From positions 1 to 64,000 of the forward strand of contig CAJQRU010000072.1 of the NCBI GenBank assembly GCA_905612355.1: a stretch of 64,000 nucleotides of DNA. The letters are read 5' to 3'. Numbering within the stretch: position 1 is the first letter of the stretch; every line of letters starts with the position of its first letter. Both the position numbers and the translations under genes were made by a program. Positions 44,648 through 54,028 of this stretch are shown here, piece by piece. This DNA is from an uncultured Gammaproteobacteria bacterium (GTDB lineage Bacteria; Pseudomonadota; Gammaproteobacteria; Arenicellales; UBA868). The notes beneath the pieces were generated by a model. It had not been told where the DNA came from, did not search any database, and saw nothing but the letters and a program-made list of their open reading frames with translations.

Positions 44648-46723
44648 ATGGCTAGAGTAGGCGTAGATGTAGGGGGAACCAATACGGATTTGGTCTTAGA
44701 GGCCGATCACGGAGTGTATTTTCACAAGGTGCCTAGCACGCCGAACGACCAATCAGATGGTGTATTGGTAGGTCTTCAACAGCTATGTGAGCAGGCCCAG
44801 GTCAAGCCAGAGGCAATCGATTTAATAGTGCATGGGACAACTATTGCAACGAATGTCACGCTAGAAAACGATGGCGCTGAGGTAGGCATGATCACGACCC
44901 GCAATTTTCGAGACATCCTGCACATCGGCCGACATAAGCGACCCTACAATTTCTCGTTACATTTCGATTGTCCGTGGCAAAGTCGGCCATTGGTCAAGAG
45001 GCGTAACCGGATAGCGATTACAGAACGGATTCGACCGCCGTCGGGTGAAATTGAAACTCCTCTGAATGAAGATGAGGTTCTCGAGGCGGTGGCCTTATTC
45101 AAGAAGAGAGGCATCAAATCGGTCGTGATCGGGTTCATGTTTTCGTTTTTAAATGACACACACGAACGCCGCGCAAAGGTGATTGTGGAGAAAGAAATGC
45201 CTGATGCCTTTGTCTGTGCATCATCTGACGTGGCTAATGTGATGCGCGAGTACGAGCGATTCTCAACAGCGGCAATGAACGGGTACGTGGGGCCTCGGAC
45301 ATCTTTCTATCTCAATAACTTGAAAGATAAGTTAGCTCGCGAAGGATTTAGTGCCAACTTGAGAATAATTCAATCGAATGGCGGCATTGCCACGGTCGAG
45401 ACCTGTTCTCAGCGAGCGGTCACGATGTTGATGTCGGGGCCGGCCGGGGGTGTCATTGGCGGGAAATCGGAGGCTCTCGCGTGTAAAGCGAAAAATATCA
45501 TAACAGTGGATATTGGCGGCACGTCGGCTGACATCAGCACCATCACAGATGGTCAAATCAAGGTCATGAACCCACGAGACACCTACGTTAGTGGGCATCC
45601 TGTTCTGATTCCCATGATTGATTTAGTTACCATCGGTGCAGGTGGAGGGTCCATTGCATACGTGGATTCGGCCGGAGGATTCCATGTTGGGCCACGTTCG
45701 GCGGGTGCTGACCCGGGTCCCGCTTGCTATGGCCGTGGTGGTGAAGAGCCGACGGTAACGGACGCGCAGGTTTGTCTCGGGCGACTAGATCCGGACAAGA
45801 TGTTAGGTGGGGATCTTCCGTTGGATAAAGCCATAGCAGATCGAGTCATTGAAGAGAAGATTGCACGACCTTTAGGGATTTCGGTGACCGAGGCCGCTCT
45901 GGGAATTATCCGATTGGTTAACTCAAATATGGCGCTTGCGATCCGTTCGAATTCGGTTGCGCGAGGTGTTGATCCCCGGGATTACTCGCTCATACCCTTT
46001 GGCGGGGCGGGCCCCTTGCATGGGGTTGCTTTGGCGGAAGCGGTGTCTGCGAAGAATATAATTGTGCCCGTGGCTCCCGGCATTACGGCTGCCATGGGAC
46101 TGCTGCAAACCGATATGCAGTACGAACACGCCCGATCCGTCATCGCATCCTTATCCAATATCGGCAGTGACAGTCTGACCACAATTAACCGAGTCTTGTC
46201 TGAACTTTCCGGAGCATGCCGTAAGGATCTCGAGAATGATGGTGTTCCGGCTTCTGAACAACAATACCAGAAGATAGCGGAATGTCGTTATCACGGACAG
46301 GGATTTGAACTGCGGGCGATCATCAAGACCGATCAAGTGACTGAGTCCAGTGTTACTGATGTAATTGATAGTTTTCACCAGCAACATCAACTGGATTATG
46401 GCTATGCCTTTCTGGACGGAGAGGTCGAGTTGATTACGCTACGAGTGATTGGCCTTCAGTATGTAACGCCATTGAAAGTCCCGCGCTTGGAGAAGTCAGG
46501 GAAAAGTTCAGTGAAGGATGCGATTTTATATAGCCAAGAGACTGTTTTTGACGATGCGGAGAGTCATTCGACACCGAGGTATGATCGATCCCAATTGCGT
46601 GATGGCCATGTTCTGTCGGGACCTGCGATAGTGCTACAACACAATTCGACCATCTTAATTCCGCCGAGTTACACCGCGACCGTTGGTGAGTTTGGCAATC
46701 TGATTATTGAACATAATCACTAG
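44648..46723 (+). CDS. hyuA: HyuA-type hydantoinase subunit (GGTNTD variant)
   Basis: A 691-residue HyuA with one change in the first ATP-binding motif, GGTNTD at 9-14, and the others intact: HGTTIATN, SGPAGGVIGG, DIGGTSADI and VGPRSAGADPGPACYG. The stretch GRHKRPYNFSLHFDCPWQ after the HGTT region differs from the other HyuA proteins here and recalls carboxylase-type relatives. ATG 44648 has AAGG upstream; TTG 44645 is in frame. It heads a rightward run with hyuB, two membrane proteins and potDBC. Confidence 0.92.
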   Translation: MARVGVDVGGTNTDLVLEADHGVYFHKVPSTPNDQSDGVLVGLQQLCEQAQVKPEAIDLIVHGTTIATNVTLENDGAEVGMITTRNFRDILHIGRHKRPYNFSLHFDCPWQSRPLVKRRNRIAITERIRPPSGEIETPLNEDEVLEAVALFKKRGIKSVVIGFMFSFLNDTHERRAKVIVEKEMPDAFVCASSDVANVMREYERFSTAAMNGYVGPRTSFYLNNLKDKLAREGFSANLRIIQSNGGIATVETCSQRAVTMLMSGPAGGVIGGKSEALACKAKNIITVDIGGTSADISTITDGQIKVMNPRDTYVSGHPVLIPMIDLVTIGAGGGSIAYVDSAGGFHVGPRSAGADPGPACYGRGGEEPTVTDAQVCLGRLDPDKMLGGDLPLDKAIADRVIEEKIARPLGISVTEAALGIIRLVNSNMALAIRSNSVARGVDPRDYSLIPFGGAGPLHGVALAEAVSAKNIIVPVAPGITAAMGLLQTDMQYEHARSVIASLSNIGSDSLTTINRVLSELSGACRKDLENDGVPASEQQYQKIAECRYHGQGFELRAIIKTDQVTESSVTDVIDSFHQQHQLDYGYAFLDGEVELITLRVIGLQYVTPLKVPRLEKSGKSSVKDAILYSQETVFDDAESHSTPRYDRSQLRDGHVLSGPAIVLQHNSTILIPPSYTATVGEFGNLIIEHNH

Positions 46724-46747
46724 CACGAAATGGAAGAGCCATAAACC

Positions 46748-48874
46748 ATGTCTGCGCAAGAACTAGATCCGATAACCTTACAAGTCATTAGTGGGGCGCT
46801 TGACACGATCGCCGAAGAGATGGGGCATATTCTTTACCGAATGTCCTTTTCTTCGATTATTCGTGAATCCCAAGATCTGGGTGCGGGATTGTTCGATACA
46901 GAATTCAACACCTTATGTGAATCTGAATCGACACCGCTTCATATTGGGTCATTACCTGGATACCTGAGAGGAATTGAAGAATCCTTGCAAGGTGGCACGT
47001 GGAATGAAGGCGATGTTGTGATTCACAATCATCCTTATCTTGGCGCAAGTCATTCGCCTGATATAGGAATAGTCATTCCCTGTTTTTACGGTGGTGAACT
47101 GGTCGGTTTCGGGGCTAATACGGCGCATCATCTGGATATCGGTGCGGCGACTCCCGGGTTGATTATTGATATTCCCGACGTTTTCGCAGAAGGAATGCTG
47201 TTTGCGGGAATAAAACTTTATGAGAAAGGCGTACGCAACGAGGGCCTTTGGCAGTTTTTGGGTCGAAATAGCCGGGCTGCAAAACAACTGCAAAGTGATA
47301 TTGAGGCCCAAATAGCTTCGGCACGTCTGGGTGTTCGTCGTTTCGAAGAATTGATGGATCGCTATGGCAAAGACACGATCCTTGCGGCTACTCGTCAACT
47401 GATGGATTACACGGAACGAGTGGTGCGTCAACGGATCGCAGCAATTCCCGATGGCGAGTACCGGGCGGAAGGCTTTCTTGACGATGATGGAAAGAATCGG
47501 GATGTTCGTTTGCCGATCAAGGTGTGTGTCAGAATTATGGGCGATTCGATTCAAGTGGATCTCACGGGCTCGTCTGATCAGGTCGAAACCGGTTTTAATG
47601 TGCCCTTTGAGGGGTCCACCAAAGTGGGGTGTTACTGTGCTATTCGTTCATTATTGTTGGACGCAGAAACCTCTGAGATTACGGTTCCTTCGAACGAAGG
47701 GTCATTTCGACCCATCGAGGTGATAGCGCCCAAGGGCTCGATCTATAACCCGAAGTACCCTGCTGCCGCAGAAGCCCGGTTTACTCAAGTAAATCGAGCA
47801 ATTGATCTGATTTATAAGGCGCTTGCACCTGTTCTACCGAATGAAATTATCGCTGGGAGTTCTGCGTCTTTATCTTTCGCGGCGTATTCAGGGATTCGAC
47901 CCTCTGGGGATTACTGGGTATTTTTGGAGGTTAATGAAGGGTCCTATGGGGGTCGTCCGCAATCAGATGGTCCTGACAGTATTGACAATTTAATGGCGAA
48001 TACACGAAATAATCCACTGGAGGATCTTGGAATGCACCTTCCTATGATCTGCGATCGTTATGAATTACGTGACGACGTGTTACCCGGCGCAGGGCGGTAT
48101 CGAGGAGGTATCGGTGTAGTTAAGTCACAACGGATCCTCACCGATGGTTTTATTACGCATGAGAATGAAAGACACCATGATATTCCATGGGGAATTTTTG
48201 GTGGTTGGTCGGGAGCTACTGGTAAGGTCGAAGTCTTTAATATTGATGATCCCAATGCTGTTCGGGATATGCCTGCCAAATTCTCCGGCTTGCGGGTTAA
48301 GTCGGGTGATGTTCATGCGTTTTATGCCCCATGCGGGGGAGGTTACGGAAACCCGCTCGACCGCCCGGCAGAGCAAGTCCTGGGAGATGTCTTGGACGAT
48401 TTTTGTACTGTTGACCATGCGCGCAATGCCTATGGCGTGGTGATTGATATTGTCAATGAACAGGTGGACGAGGCAGCGACAGAAAGTCTGCGCTCGCGAA
48501 TGGAAAACGAACCGAGCACCACATCAATTTCGACATTGCCCTTGCCGGTTGCGAACGAAAAAAATCGTGATCACCTTGAAATAACCCCGTCACATTCTGT
48601 TAGTGATGGGGCCTCCTCGAACGGCGACAGGTTGGCATCGCTTGCTGCAATACGTGCGATTTGTGGGGACCAATGGAGTTTCGAAGTGGTGTACTACTCT
48701 CAACGAGGCAATATGGCGGAAGTTCGAGGCGAACTACGATCAAACCAATCCTACGTTGCTGAAACCGGCTCAGCAGTGACTGACCAAGGGGTATCGTTAG
48801 GTGCTGCATTGCAGACTGCCACTGACGTAAGTTTTCAGCGGTGCGTCGAGCGACTGGTTGCCCAGAAGTCATAA
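46748..48874 (+). CDS. hyuB: HyuB-type hydantoinase subunit with C-terminal Rad52-like small domain
   Basis: A 708-residue HyuB, about 110 longer than usual. The HyuB core covers residues 1 to about 590 (DPITLQVISGALDTIAEEM, NHPYLGASHSPDI, TAHHLDIGAATPG, YAPCGGGYGNP, then VDEAATESLRSRM). After a polar linker rich in Ser, Thr and Asn comes a small domain at about 631-708: a helix, DQWSFEVVY, two or three strands, then TGSAVTDQ and a helix with LQTATDVSFQRC. The same pattern occurs at the N-terminus of the HyuB at 57813 and of the partial protein at 63697. The domain resembles the Rad52 fold by pattern; see findings. Two membrane-protein genes follow. Confidence 0.88.
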   Translation: MSAQELDPITLQVISGALDTIAEEMGHILYRMSFSSIIRESQDLGAGLFDTEFNTLCESESTPLHIGSLPGYLRGIEESLQGGTWNEGDVVIHNHPYLGASHSPDIGIVIPCFYGGELVGFGANTAHHLDIGAATPGLIIDIPDVFAEGMLFAGIKLYEKGVRNEGLWQFLGRNSRAAKQLQSDIEAQIASARLGVRRFEELMDRYGKDTILAATRQLMDYTERVVRQRIAAIPDGEYRAEGFLDDDGKNRDVRLPIKVCVRIMGDSIQVDLTGSSDQVETGFNVPFEGSTKVGCYCAIRSLLLDAETSEITVPSNEGSFRPIEVIAPKGSIYNPKYPAAAEARFTQVNRAIDLIYKALAPVLPNEIIAGSSASLSFAAYSGIRPSGDYWVFLEVNEGSYGGRPQSDGPDSIDNLMANTRNNPLEDLGMHLPMICDRYELRDDVLPGAGRYRGGIGVVKSQRILTDGFITHENERHHDIPWGIFGGWSGATGKVEVFNIDDPNAVRDMPAKFSGLRVKSGDVHAFYAPCGGGYGNPLDRPAEQVLGDVLDDFCTVDHARNAYGVVIDIVNEQVDEAATESLRSRMENEPSTTSISTLPLPVANEKNRDHLEITPSHSVSDGASSNGDRLASLAAIRAICGDQWSFEVVYYSQRGNMAEVRGELRSNQSYVAETGSAVTDQGVSLGAALQTATDVSFQRCVERLVAQKS

Positions 48875-48933
48875 TGCGAGCGCTTCGTGCATTGTTACGC
48901 AATTAAGTTGACTAAGACATTAGCGGAGATGCA

Positions 48934-49986
48934 GTGGTGGCTCAATCCATAGCATTTATTTTCGTTATGGGCGGCGTCGCTGTAATTGCTGTGTTGGCGT
49001 TTATTGCCTATCTGCTGATGAGGCAGCCAAATTCCCGAGCGACGTCTACTGATGACGTTGCCGGAGAGGGTAAACGGCTGCGCTGGATTGAGTACCTGCT
49101 GGCGATCGTAGTGGTACTGGTCGTTGTGGCGGGTGGCATAACGTTAGTCGTACAAACATATCCTGAAGCAGGTGTGGGCCAATCCGGTTGGCGGGCAGAT
49201 AGCCGATCCTCGGTATTTTTGACGATCATGAGTGCTTCTGTCGTGGTTGCCGTGTTGGCTTTTGTTATTGGGTTTTTTGTACGGAGACCTAAAAAAGTCG
49301 CGATAGATTCGTTTTCAAAAGGGAGGATAGAGGTCCCCGCAAGCGCAATGGAGACTTCGGCTGGGGCGGGGATATTGGGTTTGTTATGTTTGTTTGTTGC
49401 CCTATTGCTATTGAACTGGGTGGCCGTTGAACGCGCCGATCAATATCGGCTCATTCTTCATTTACTCTATCCAGCGACGCTCGGTGTGGCACTGGTATTG
49501 CTATTTGATAAGGCGACTCGGGCTTGGTCGATTAAGCAACCCGGCGAGGCGCTTCGTGAATGGGTATTTTGTGATGCAATGGTGTTCTTTCTTTTTCTGG
49601 CTTTCTTAAATCTTGTCTGGCACGGAGATGGAGATACCTATACCGCATTATTCTGGGATGTGGTGAACATCGTCGCTTTCTTCCTTGTGTTTTGGGTGTT
49701 GGATAGAAAGGTCACTCGGTATCGTTTTCTTGTGGGTTATGTTTATTTCACACTGGTTCCCTTGCTGTTGCTAATTTGGCGAACCGTCCAGGGGCATGAA
49801 GTGCTCGCGGAGAGCTCTTGGTGGGAGTCTGTATGGCCATTTTTCCTTGTGGGGCTGACATTTACGTTGATTGAAGTGATGGTTCTCATTGCGACTCGAA
49901 GTTCGGGGCGGCAGGGCGTGGGTGGTGTACGAGATGTGCTATTCGTTGTTATCTATGGCATTCTTCTGCTTAGCGTAGCGTCCTAA
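48934..49986 (+). CDS. Polytopic membrane protein of unknown function
   Basis: A 350-residue, strongly hydrophobic protein that I do not recognise. About nine or ten membrane segments are visible: the first at residues 5-30, the second around 50-72, the third at 90-113, and six or seven more from 140 to the C-terminus. Charged loops lie between the first segments (RQPNSRATSTDDVAGEGKR and RRPKKVAIDSFSKGR). There is no known transporter signature. It starts with GTG 48934 or 48937, with GGAG just upstream, 59 bases after hyuB. Followed by the small membrane protein and potD, so it is probably co-expressed with an importer. Confidence 0.7.
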   Translation: MVAQSIAFIFVMGGVAVIAVLAFIAYLLMRQPNSRATSTDDVAGEGKRLRWIEYLLAIVVVLVVVAGGITLVVQTYPEAGVGQSGWRADSRSSVFLTIMSASVVVAVLAFVIGFFVRRPKKVAIDSFSKGRIEVPASAMETSAGAGILGLLCLFVALLLLNWVAVERADQYRLILHLLYPATLGVALVLLFDKATRAWSIKQPGEALREWVFCDAMVFFLFLAFLNLVWHGDGDTYTALFWDVVNIVAFFLVFWVLDRKVTRYRFLVGYVYFTLVPLLLLIWRTVQGHEVLAESSWWESVWPFFLVGLTFTLIEVMVLIATRSSGRQGVGGVRDVLFVVIYGILLLSVAS

Positions 49987-50056
49987 TCAGGCTGTTTGAA
50001 CATATTAATACGGGATATCATTAGTGATGATCTTTATCTTTTGCAACGAGGTATAA

Positions 50057-50524
50057 GTGGTAATGACGGGCTGGCAGTGGTTTTGGACTTTGGTAGGGTT
50101 TCTCCTCCTGATATTGGCGTTGACCTTCTTGTATTTTTTCCCGCCATTTGAGACGTTGGTAAATATTGTTTTGGAGGGATTTACCTTTCAGAACAGCATT
50201 TTCTGGGTGACGGTGATCATTGGTATCGTGGGGTTTTGTGCGTTTCACTGGAGCGCCTATAAAACCTATATTGGAGGTCAAGGCAGTGTCGAATCGATGG
50301 TTTTGACGTCGTTACGAGGGTCAACTTTCACAGCGGTTCTTTTGTCTGCAGGAGCGGCGTTACAGGCGGTTCAGAATGCCTGTGTTTATTTATTGCAGAC
50401 CAGCTACGCTTTTGATGGTGGTTTTGGTAAAAAGGTGGGGACTATCATTGCCTTAGTAGTCATTACAGGTGTGTTTTGTATCATCTTTTGGTTGTTGAAA
50501 TTAATTCGACCAGTTAAGACATAA
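50057..50524 (+). CDS. Small four-helix membrane protein, family A
   Basis: A 155-residue protein with four predicted membrane segments at roughly 7-30, 45-66, 88-110 and 126-150. It is homologous to the protein at 62417-62935: both have a short cationic or aromatic start, an IFW/LFW-anchored second segment, and the block SAGAALQAVQ/CAGATIQAVE in the third. I do not recognise the family. GTG 50057 is used with GAGG five bases upstream; ATG 50063 is close by. It lies between the larger membrane protein and the potD gene. A role as accessory membrane subunit is inferred only from position. Confidence 0.7.
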   Translation: MVMTGWQWFWTLVGFLLLILALTFLYFFPPFETLVNIVLEGFTFQNSIFWVTVIIGIVGFCAFHWSAYKTYIGGQGSVESMVLTSLRGSTFTAVLLSAGAALQAVQNACVYLLQTSYAFDGGFGKKVGTIIALVVITGVFCIIFWLLKLIRPVKT

Positions 50525-50633
50525 GAAGCGGCACGAGCGCATAATGCGGGAGCGTCACTGAAAAGCTTCACGGGTTGAAACAGAGGGTTTAAGATGTTGT
50601 GGGGTAATTAAAATTACTAGGAGGAACAGAGCT

Positions 50634-51917
50634 ATGGCGGATAAAGTGAAAATAGAAGGGGTAACAAAGAGTGGTGTGAGTCGTCGTCAATTTATGGGTA
50701 CGACTGCCAAGGCGGTTGCGGCTGGTACGGTCGTGGCGGGGTTTCCATATATCTCTACCGGTAATGAGCCATTGCGGACCATTGGGCTTGGTGTGAGCAT
50801 CATTAACGATATTCAGGCGCAGGCCTCTAAAGATCTTGGGTTTGAAGTTCGGGGCCAGGCACTTGGGTATGGTGCGATGTTCGGAAAAATGTTGAATCAA
50901 AACGACCAATACGACATCGCCGAAGGTTATTACAACGATTTTGATGTATTTATACCTGCTAAGGTTTGGCATCCAACCGATACCAAACGGGTTAAGGAAT
51001 GGGACTCGATCTCTGATTTAAGCAAGACGGGACGTTTGACGCCGGATTCGAATCCAGGCGATGGCGATGCACCTTTCCGAAAGCTCTGGATCAATGAGTC
51101 GGGAGATTTGGTAGACGGTCCATCCCGATATGTTTCTGCCGTGCCGACTTGGCACAACGCGGACACTCTCGGATATAACCCAGAGGAAACCGGTGGCAAG
51201 CTAGAGAGCTGGGCGTCCCTTTTTGATGATAAGTTTCGTGGCCGAGTTGCGTTATTGAATGTGCCACAGATTGGCGTAATGGATGCCGCGATGGGTGCCG
51301 AGGCGGGTGGTCTTATCAAGTTTAAGGATAAGGGTGATATGACTCGACAGGAGATCGACGTCCTCATTGAGTTCCTTATCGAGAAAAAGCGGGACGGACA
51401 TTTCCGAGCGTTCTGGGAAACTTTTGGTCAGTCAGTGAACCTAATGGTTTCCGGTGAGGTAGCCTTAGAAAGTATGTGGTCACCAGCGGTAACGGCGATT
51501 CGATCGGAGGGGGTTCCCTGTATTTATGCGGACCTTAAAGAAGGTTATCGTGGCTGGCACGGTGGATTGTCAATTTCCAATAAGGTGTCGGGAAAAAAAC
51601 TCGATCAGGCTTACGAGTACATTAACTGGTGGCTCGATGGTTGGGCCGGGGCATTTGTCGCGCGGCAGGGCTACTATATGTCGCAGACTGATAATGTGAA
51701 AAAGCATCTCTCGCCTGAAGAATGGGACTATTGGTATATGGGTAAACCGGCAGCCAAGGAACTAATGGACCCATTTGGTAATCCATTGGTGCCCAAAGGC
51801 GAAGTCCGAGACGGGGGCTCTTACTGGGATCGATTTAAGAAAATCGCCGTATGGAATTCCCTGATGAAGGAAAACGATTACCTGGTTAAGCGCTGGACTG
51901 AGTTTTTGACCGCCTAA
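50634..51917 (+). CDS. potD: PotD-type ABC substrate-binding protein with Tat signal
   Basis: A 427-residue extracellular solute-binding protein of family 1, spermidine/putrescine type. The N-terminus has a twin-arginine signal, SRRQFM at 16-21, followed by a hydrophobic stretch AVAAGTVVAGF, so it is probably exported folded. The core contains VPTWHNADTLGYNPEE and EYINWWLDGWAGAFVARQGYY. A strong AGGAGG lies upstream of the ATG. PotD-like proteins bind polyamines, amino acids or other cationic and small organic compounds; the ligand here is unknown. It is followed by potB and potC. The matching ATPase gene is on the other strand. Confidence 0.88.
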   Translation: MADKVKIEGVTKSGVSRRQFMGTTAKAVAAGTVVAGFPYISTGNEPLRTIGLGVSIINDIQAQASKDLGFEVRGQALGYGAMFGKMLNQNDQYDIAEGYYNDFDVFIPAKVWHPTDTKRVKEWDSISDLSKTGRLTPDSNPGDGDAPFRKLWINESGDLVDGPSRYVSAVPTWHNADTLGYNPEETGGKLESWASLFDDKFRGRVALLNVPQIGVMDAAMGAEAGGLIKFKDKGDMTRQEIDVLIEFLIEKKRDGHFRAFWETFGQSVNLMVSGEVALESMWSPAVTAIRSEGVPCIYADLKEGYRGWHGGLSISNKVSGKKLDQAYEYINWWLDGWAGAFVARQGYYMSQTDNVKKHLSPEEWDYWYMGKPAAKELMDPFGNPLVPKGEVRDGGSYWDRFKKIAVWNSLMKENDYLVKRWTEFLTA

Positions 51918-51936
51918 TCTAATTCTTGCCTTTTGT

Positions 51937-51972
51937 TGCTCTGGTGACCGGCGAGGCTCGGTCACCAGAGCA
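51937..51972 (+). terminator. Perfect 13-bp hairpin between potD and potB
   Basis: TGCTCTGGTGACC at 51937-51949 and GGTCACCAGAGCA at 51960-51972 form a 13-bp stem with a 10-base loop. No T-run follows on the plus strand, so it may be a weak terminator or an mRNA-stabilising structure that raises binding-protein expression. The livK-livH and dppA-dppB junctions of this window have hairpins at the same place. Confidence 0.55.
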
Positions 51973-52078
51973 AACATCAGAGGGGCAGAACTTTTCCATA
52001 TGGCGCACGGGCCCGCCCCGGGGGATACAGCTTCGCAGGTTAAGTGTGTGAGGGTGTGCTAATTGCTAAGGTAGTACA

Positions 52079-53089
52079 GTGGTTGTCCAAGTACACGGGA
52101 GTCGGATGGAAGAGAGGGAGGTTTCGTTGCACCGAGGTTTGATTGGTGCCCAGCCTGAACCTGCGGCCAACGGTCAACGCGTGAACCGACAGGCCTCACG
52201 AGAAGGCGGGTTTTCAACGGGTTGGTTAATTGCGCCGAGTGTTGCATGGTTGTTGTTGTTTCTGGTCATTCCTTTGATCAGTATTTTTATCTTCAGTTTC
52301 TGGACGTCCACCGGTTATGGCCTGGAGCCGGGGTTCAATCTCCAAAATTACGGAGATTACTTTGTATCAAATGGCTTCTTCGATCCAGAGAGTCGCCGTT
52401 TTCTTAGCCCGAGTGTTTTTATTAAGACGTTGGGGACCACTTTCCGCTTTACATTTGAGGTCATGTTGTTATGCCTCTTAATCGGTTATCCGATCGCTTA
52501 TTTTCTCGCAATGCGAGTCAAAAGTTTTAAATGGCAGATGGCGCTTTTTCTCCTCTGCATGGTTCCGTTCTGGACCAGTTACTTGATCCGCGCTGTCGCC
52601 TGGTTGCCTATGTTGGGGCGTCGGGGATTGTTGAATTCGATGTTATTGGCTCTGGATATCATCGATAAACCGACACGGGTTCTTTTGTATTCAGAGTTTG
52701 GGTATACCACTGCGCTGGTACAGATATATATAGTTTTGTGCGTTGGTCCGATCTTCTTTTCTTTGGCCAAAATAGATCCTGACATTATCGAGGCGGCTAA
52801 AGATATGGGCGCCACGGCGTTTCAAATCTTTAGAGAGATAATTTTCCCGCTGTCTTTGCCAGGTGTTGCCATTGGTATGATTTTTATTTTTGTGATGTTG
52901 ATGGGTGAATTTGCCACAGCTGTCGTGGTTTACGGGGGGAAAACAAGCACCGTGGGAACGGTAATTCTAAATTACTATGCGATTGCTAATTACCCATTTG
53001 CCGCGGTCAACGCGATCATGTTGATGCTGGCTATGATGGCGGGAGTCATAATAATCTTGCGGTTGGTTAACATCAGGAAGGAGCTCTGA
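52079..53089 (+). CDS. potB: PotB-type ABC permease
   Basis: A 336-residue inner-membrane permease, PotB type. After a polar N-terminus of about 50 residues comes the first membrane segment (VAWLLLFLVIPLISIFIFSFW), then a periplasmic part, five more segments, and the ATPase-contact loop EAAKDMGATAFQIFREIIFP. The start is GTG 52079 in the longest frame; ATG 52106 would shorten the polar N-terminus to about 40. It ends three bases before potC. It is the partner of PotC in the channel that PotA energises. Confidence 0.92.
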   Translation: MVVQVHGSRMEEREVSLHRGLIGAQPEPAANGQRVNRQASREGGFSTGWLIAPSVAWLLLFLVIPLISIFIFSFWTSTGYGLEPGFNLQNYGDYFVSNGFFDPESRRFLSPSVFIKTLGTTFRFTFEVMLLCLLIGYPIAYFLAMRVKSFKWQMALFLLCMVPFWTSYLIRAVAWLPMLGRRGLLNSMLLALDIIDKPTRVLLYSEFGYTTALVQIYIVLCVGPIFFSLAKIDPDIIEAAKDMGATAFQIFREIIFPLSLPGVAIGMIFIFVMLMGEFATAVVVYGGKTSTVGTVILNYYAIANYPFAAVNAIMLMLAMMAGVIIILRLVNIRKEL

Positions 53090-53091
53090 GT

Positions 53092-53919
53092 ATGGCGCAA
53101 TGGACTCCGCAAAAGAGGAAAAAGGCCTGGGTCACGACGTTGTTTGGCAGTTACTTCGTGATATTTATCCTGTTTATTTATGGCCCAATGATTGCGATGT
53201 TCATCCTTTCATTTCAAGGGCGACGGGGTGGCACGAGTTTTCCAATGCGTGGGGTAAGTCTGTATTGGTGGGAAAAGCTTATTGAACCGTCTATGGTGGG
53301 CGATATGCAGGGAGCATTGATGCGATCGTTGATCCTCGCATTGATCGTTATGGTGATTACTGCGATTTTCTCCACCATGTTGGCGATGGCATTTAGAAAG
53401 AGATTTTTTGGGGCCAATGTCCTGTTTTATGTCGTAATGGCTGGATTGATGGTCCCTGGTATCTTGCTCAGCCTCAGTATGGCAACACTATTGCGGCAGA
53501 TAGGAATGCCCGCAGCGTGGTGGTCCTCAGGTTTAGGCGTACATGTTGTTTGGACATTGCCGTTTGGGTTTCTGGTGATGATGGCTGTATTTAATCGATT
53601 TGATACGAGCCTAGAGGAGGCGGCTCGAGACATGGGCGCGGACGAGTGGACTGTGTTTAAAGAGGTCACATTCCCACTGGTTTTGCCCGGCATTGTTGCG
53701 GCAGGCCTATTTGGATTCACCTTGTCATACGATGAATTTGCTAGAACAACGCTCTTAGCGGGCGAATTTAATACGTTGCCGCTGGACATTAATGCCTCTA
53801 TGACTCAGCGTATAAGGCCGACGCTGTTCGCGCTCGGGACAGCATCCACGTTGTTTTCACTGCTAATGATTGGACTCTTTTTAGGGATTTACAGTCTGCT
53901 GTATCGACGGATCAACTGA
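53092..53919 (+). CDS. potC: PotC-type ABC permease
   Basis: A 275-residue permease of the PotC type with six membrane segments and the contact loop EAARDMGADEWTVFKEVTFP. It starts MAQWTPQKRKK, a basic cytoplasmic end, then a first segment with LFIYGPMIAMFILSF. ATG 53092 follows potB almost without gap (GGAAGGAG lies just before it). It is the last gene of the rightward operon and is convergent with potA, with a gap of 109 bases that has no clear bidirectional terminator. Confidence 0.93.
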   Translation: MAQWTPQKRKKAWVTTLFGSYFVIFILFIYGPMIAMFILSFQGRRGGTSFPMRGVSLYWWEKLIEPSMVGDMQGALMRSLILALIVMVITAIFSTMLAMAFRKRFFGANVLFYVVMAGLMVPGILLSLSMATLLRQIGMPAAWWSSGLGVHVVWTLPFGFLVMMAVFNRFDTSLEEAARDMGADEWTVFKEVTFPLVLPGIVAAGLFGFTLSYDEFARTTLLAGEFNTLPLDINASMTQRIRPTLFALGTASTLFSLLMIGLFLGIYSLLYRRIN

Positions 53920-54028
53920 CAATTGTTCCGTCTGACACCCTTGGGTCAAGCCGCTCAGGGTGACAGCTTGATCTTGGGCGGGTCTGTCGCGCTTATCGGC
54001 GCGATCCCCCATTTGGGTAGGTCCGATA

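Noticed and set aside
46952..47554. Long open frame (200 codons) on the minus strand
   Set aside because: It lies wholly inside the hyuB at 46748, antisense to it, has no recognisable domain, and the hyuB frame is fully supported by homology.
50604..50617. Short AT-rich palindrome (GTAATT-AA-AATTAC) upstream of potD
   Set aside because: Only six bases per arm and AT-rich, so likely by chance; not listed as an operator.
53920..54028. Bidirectional terminator between potC and potA
   Set aside because: I looked for a stem followed by T-runs on either strand and found only partial, interrupted pairing.
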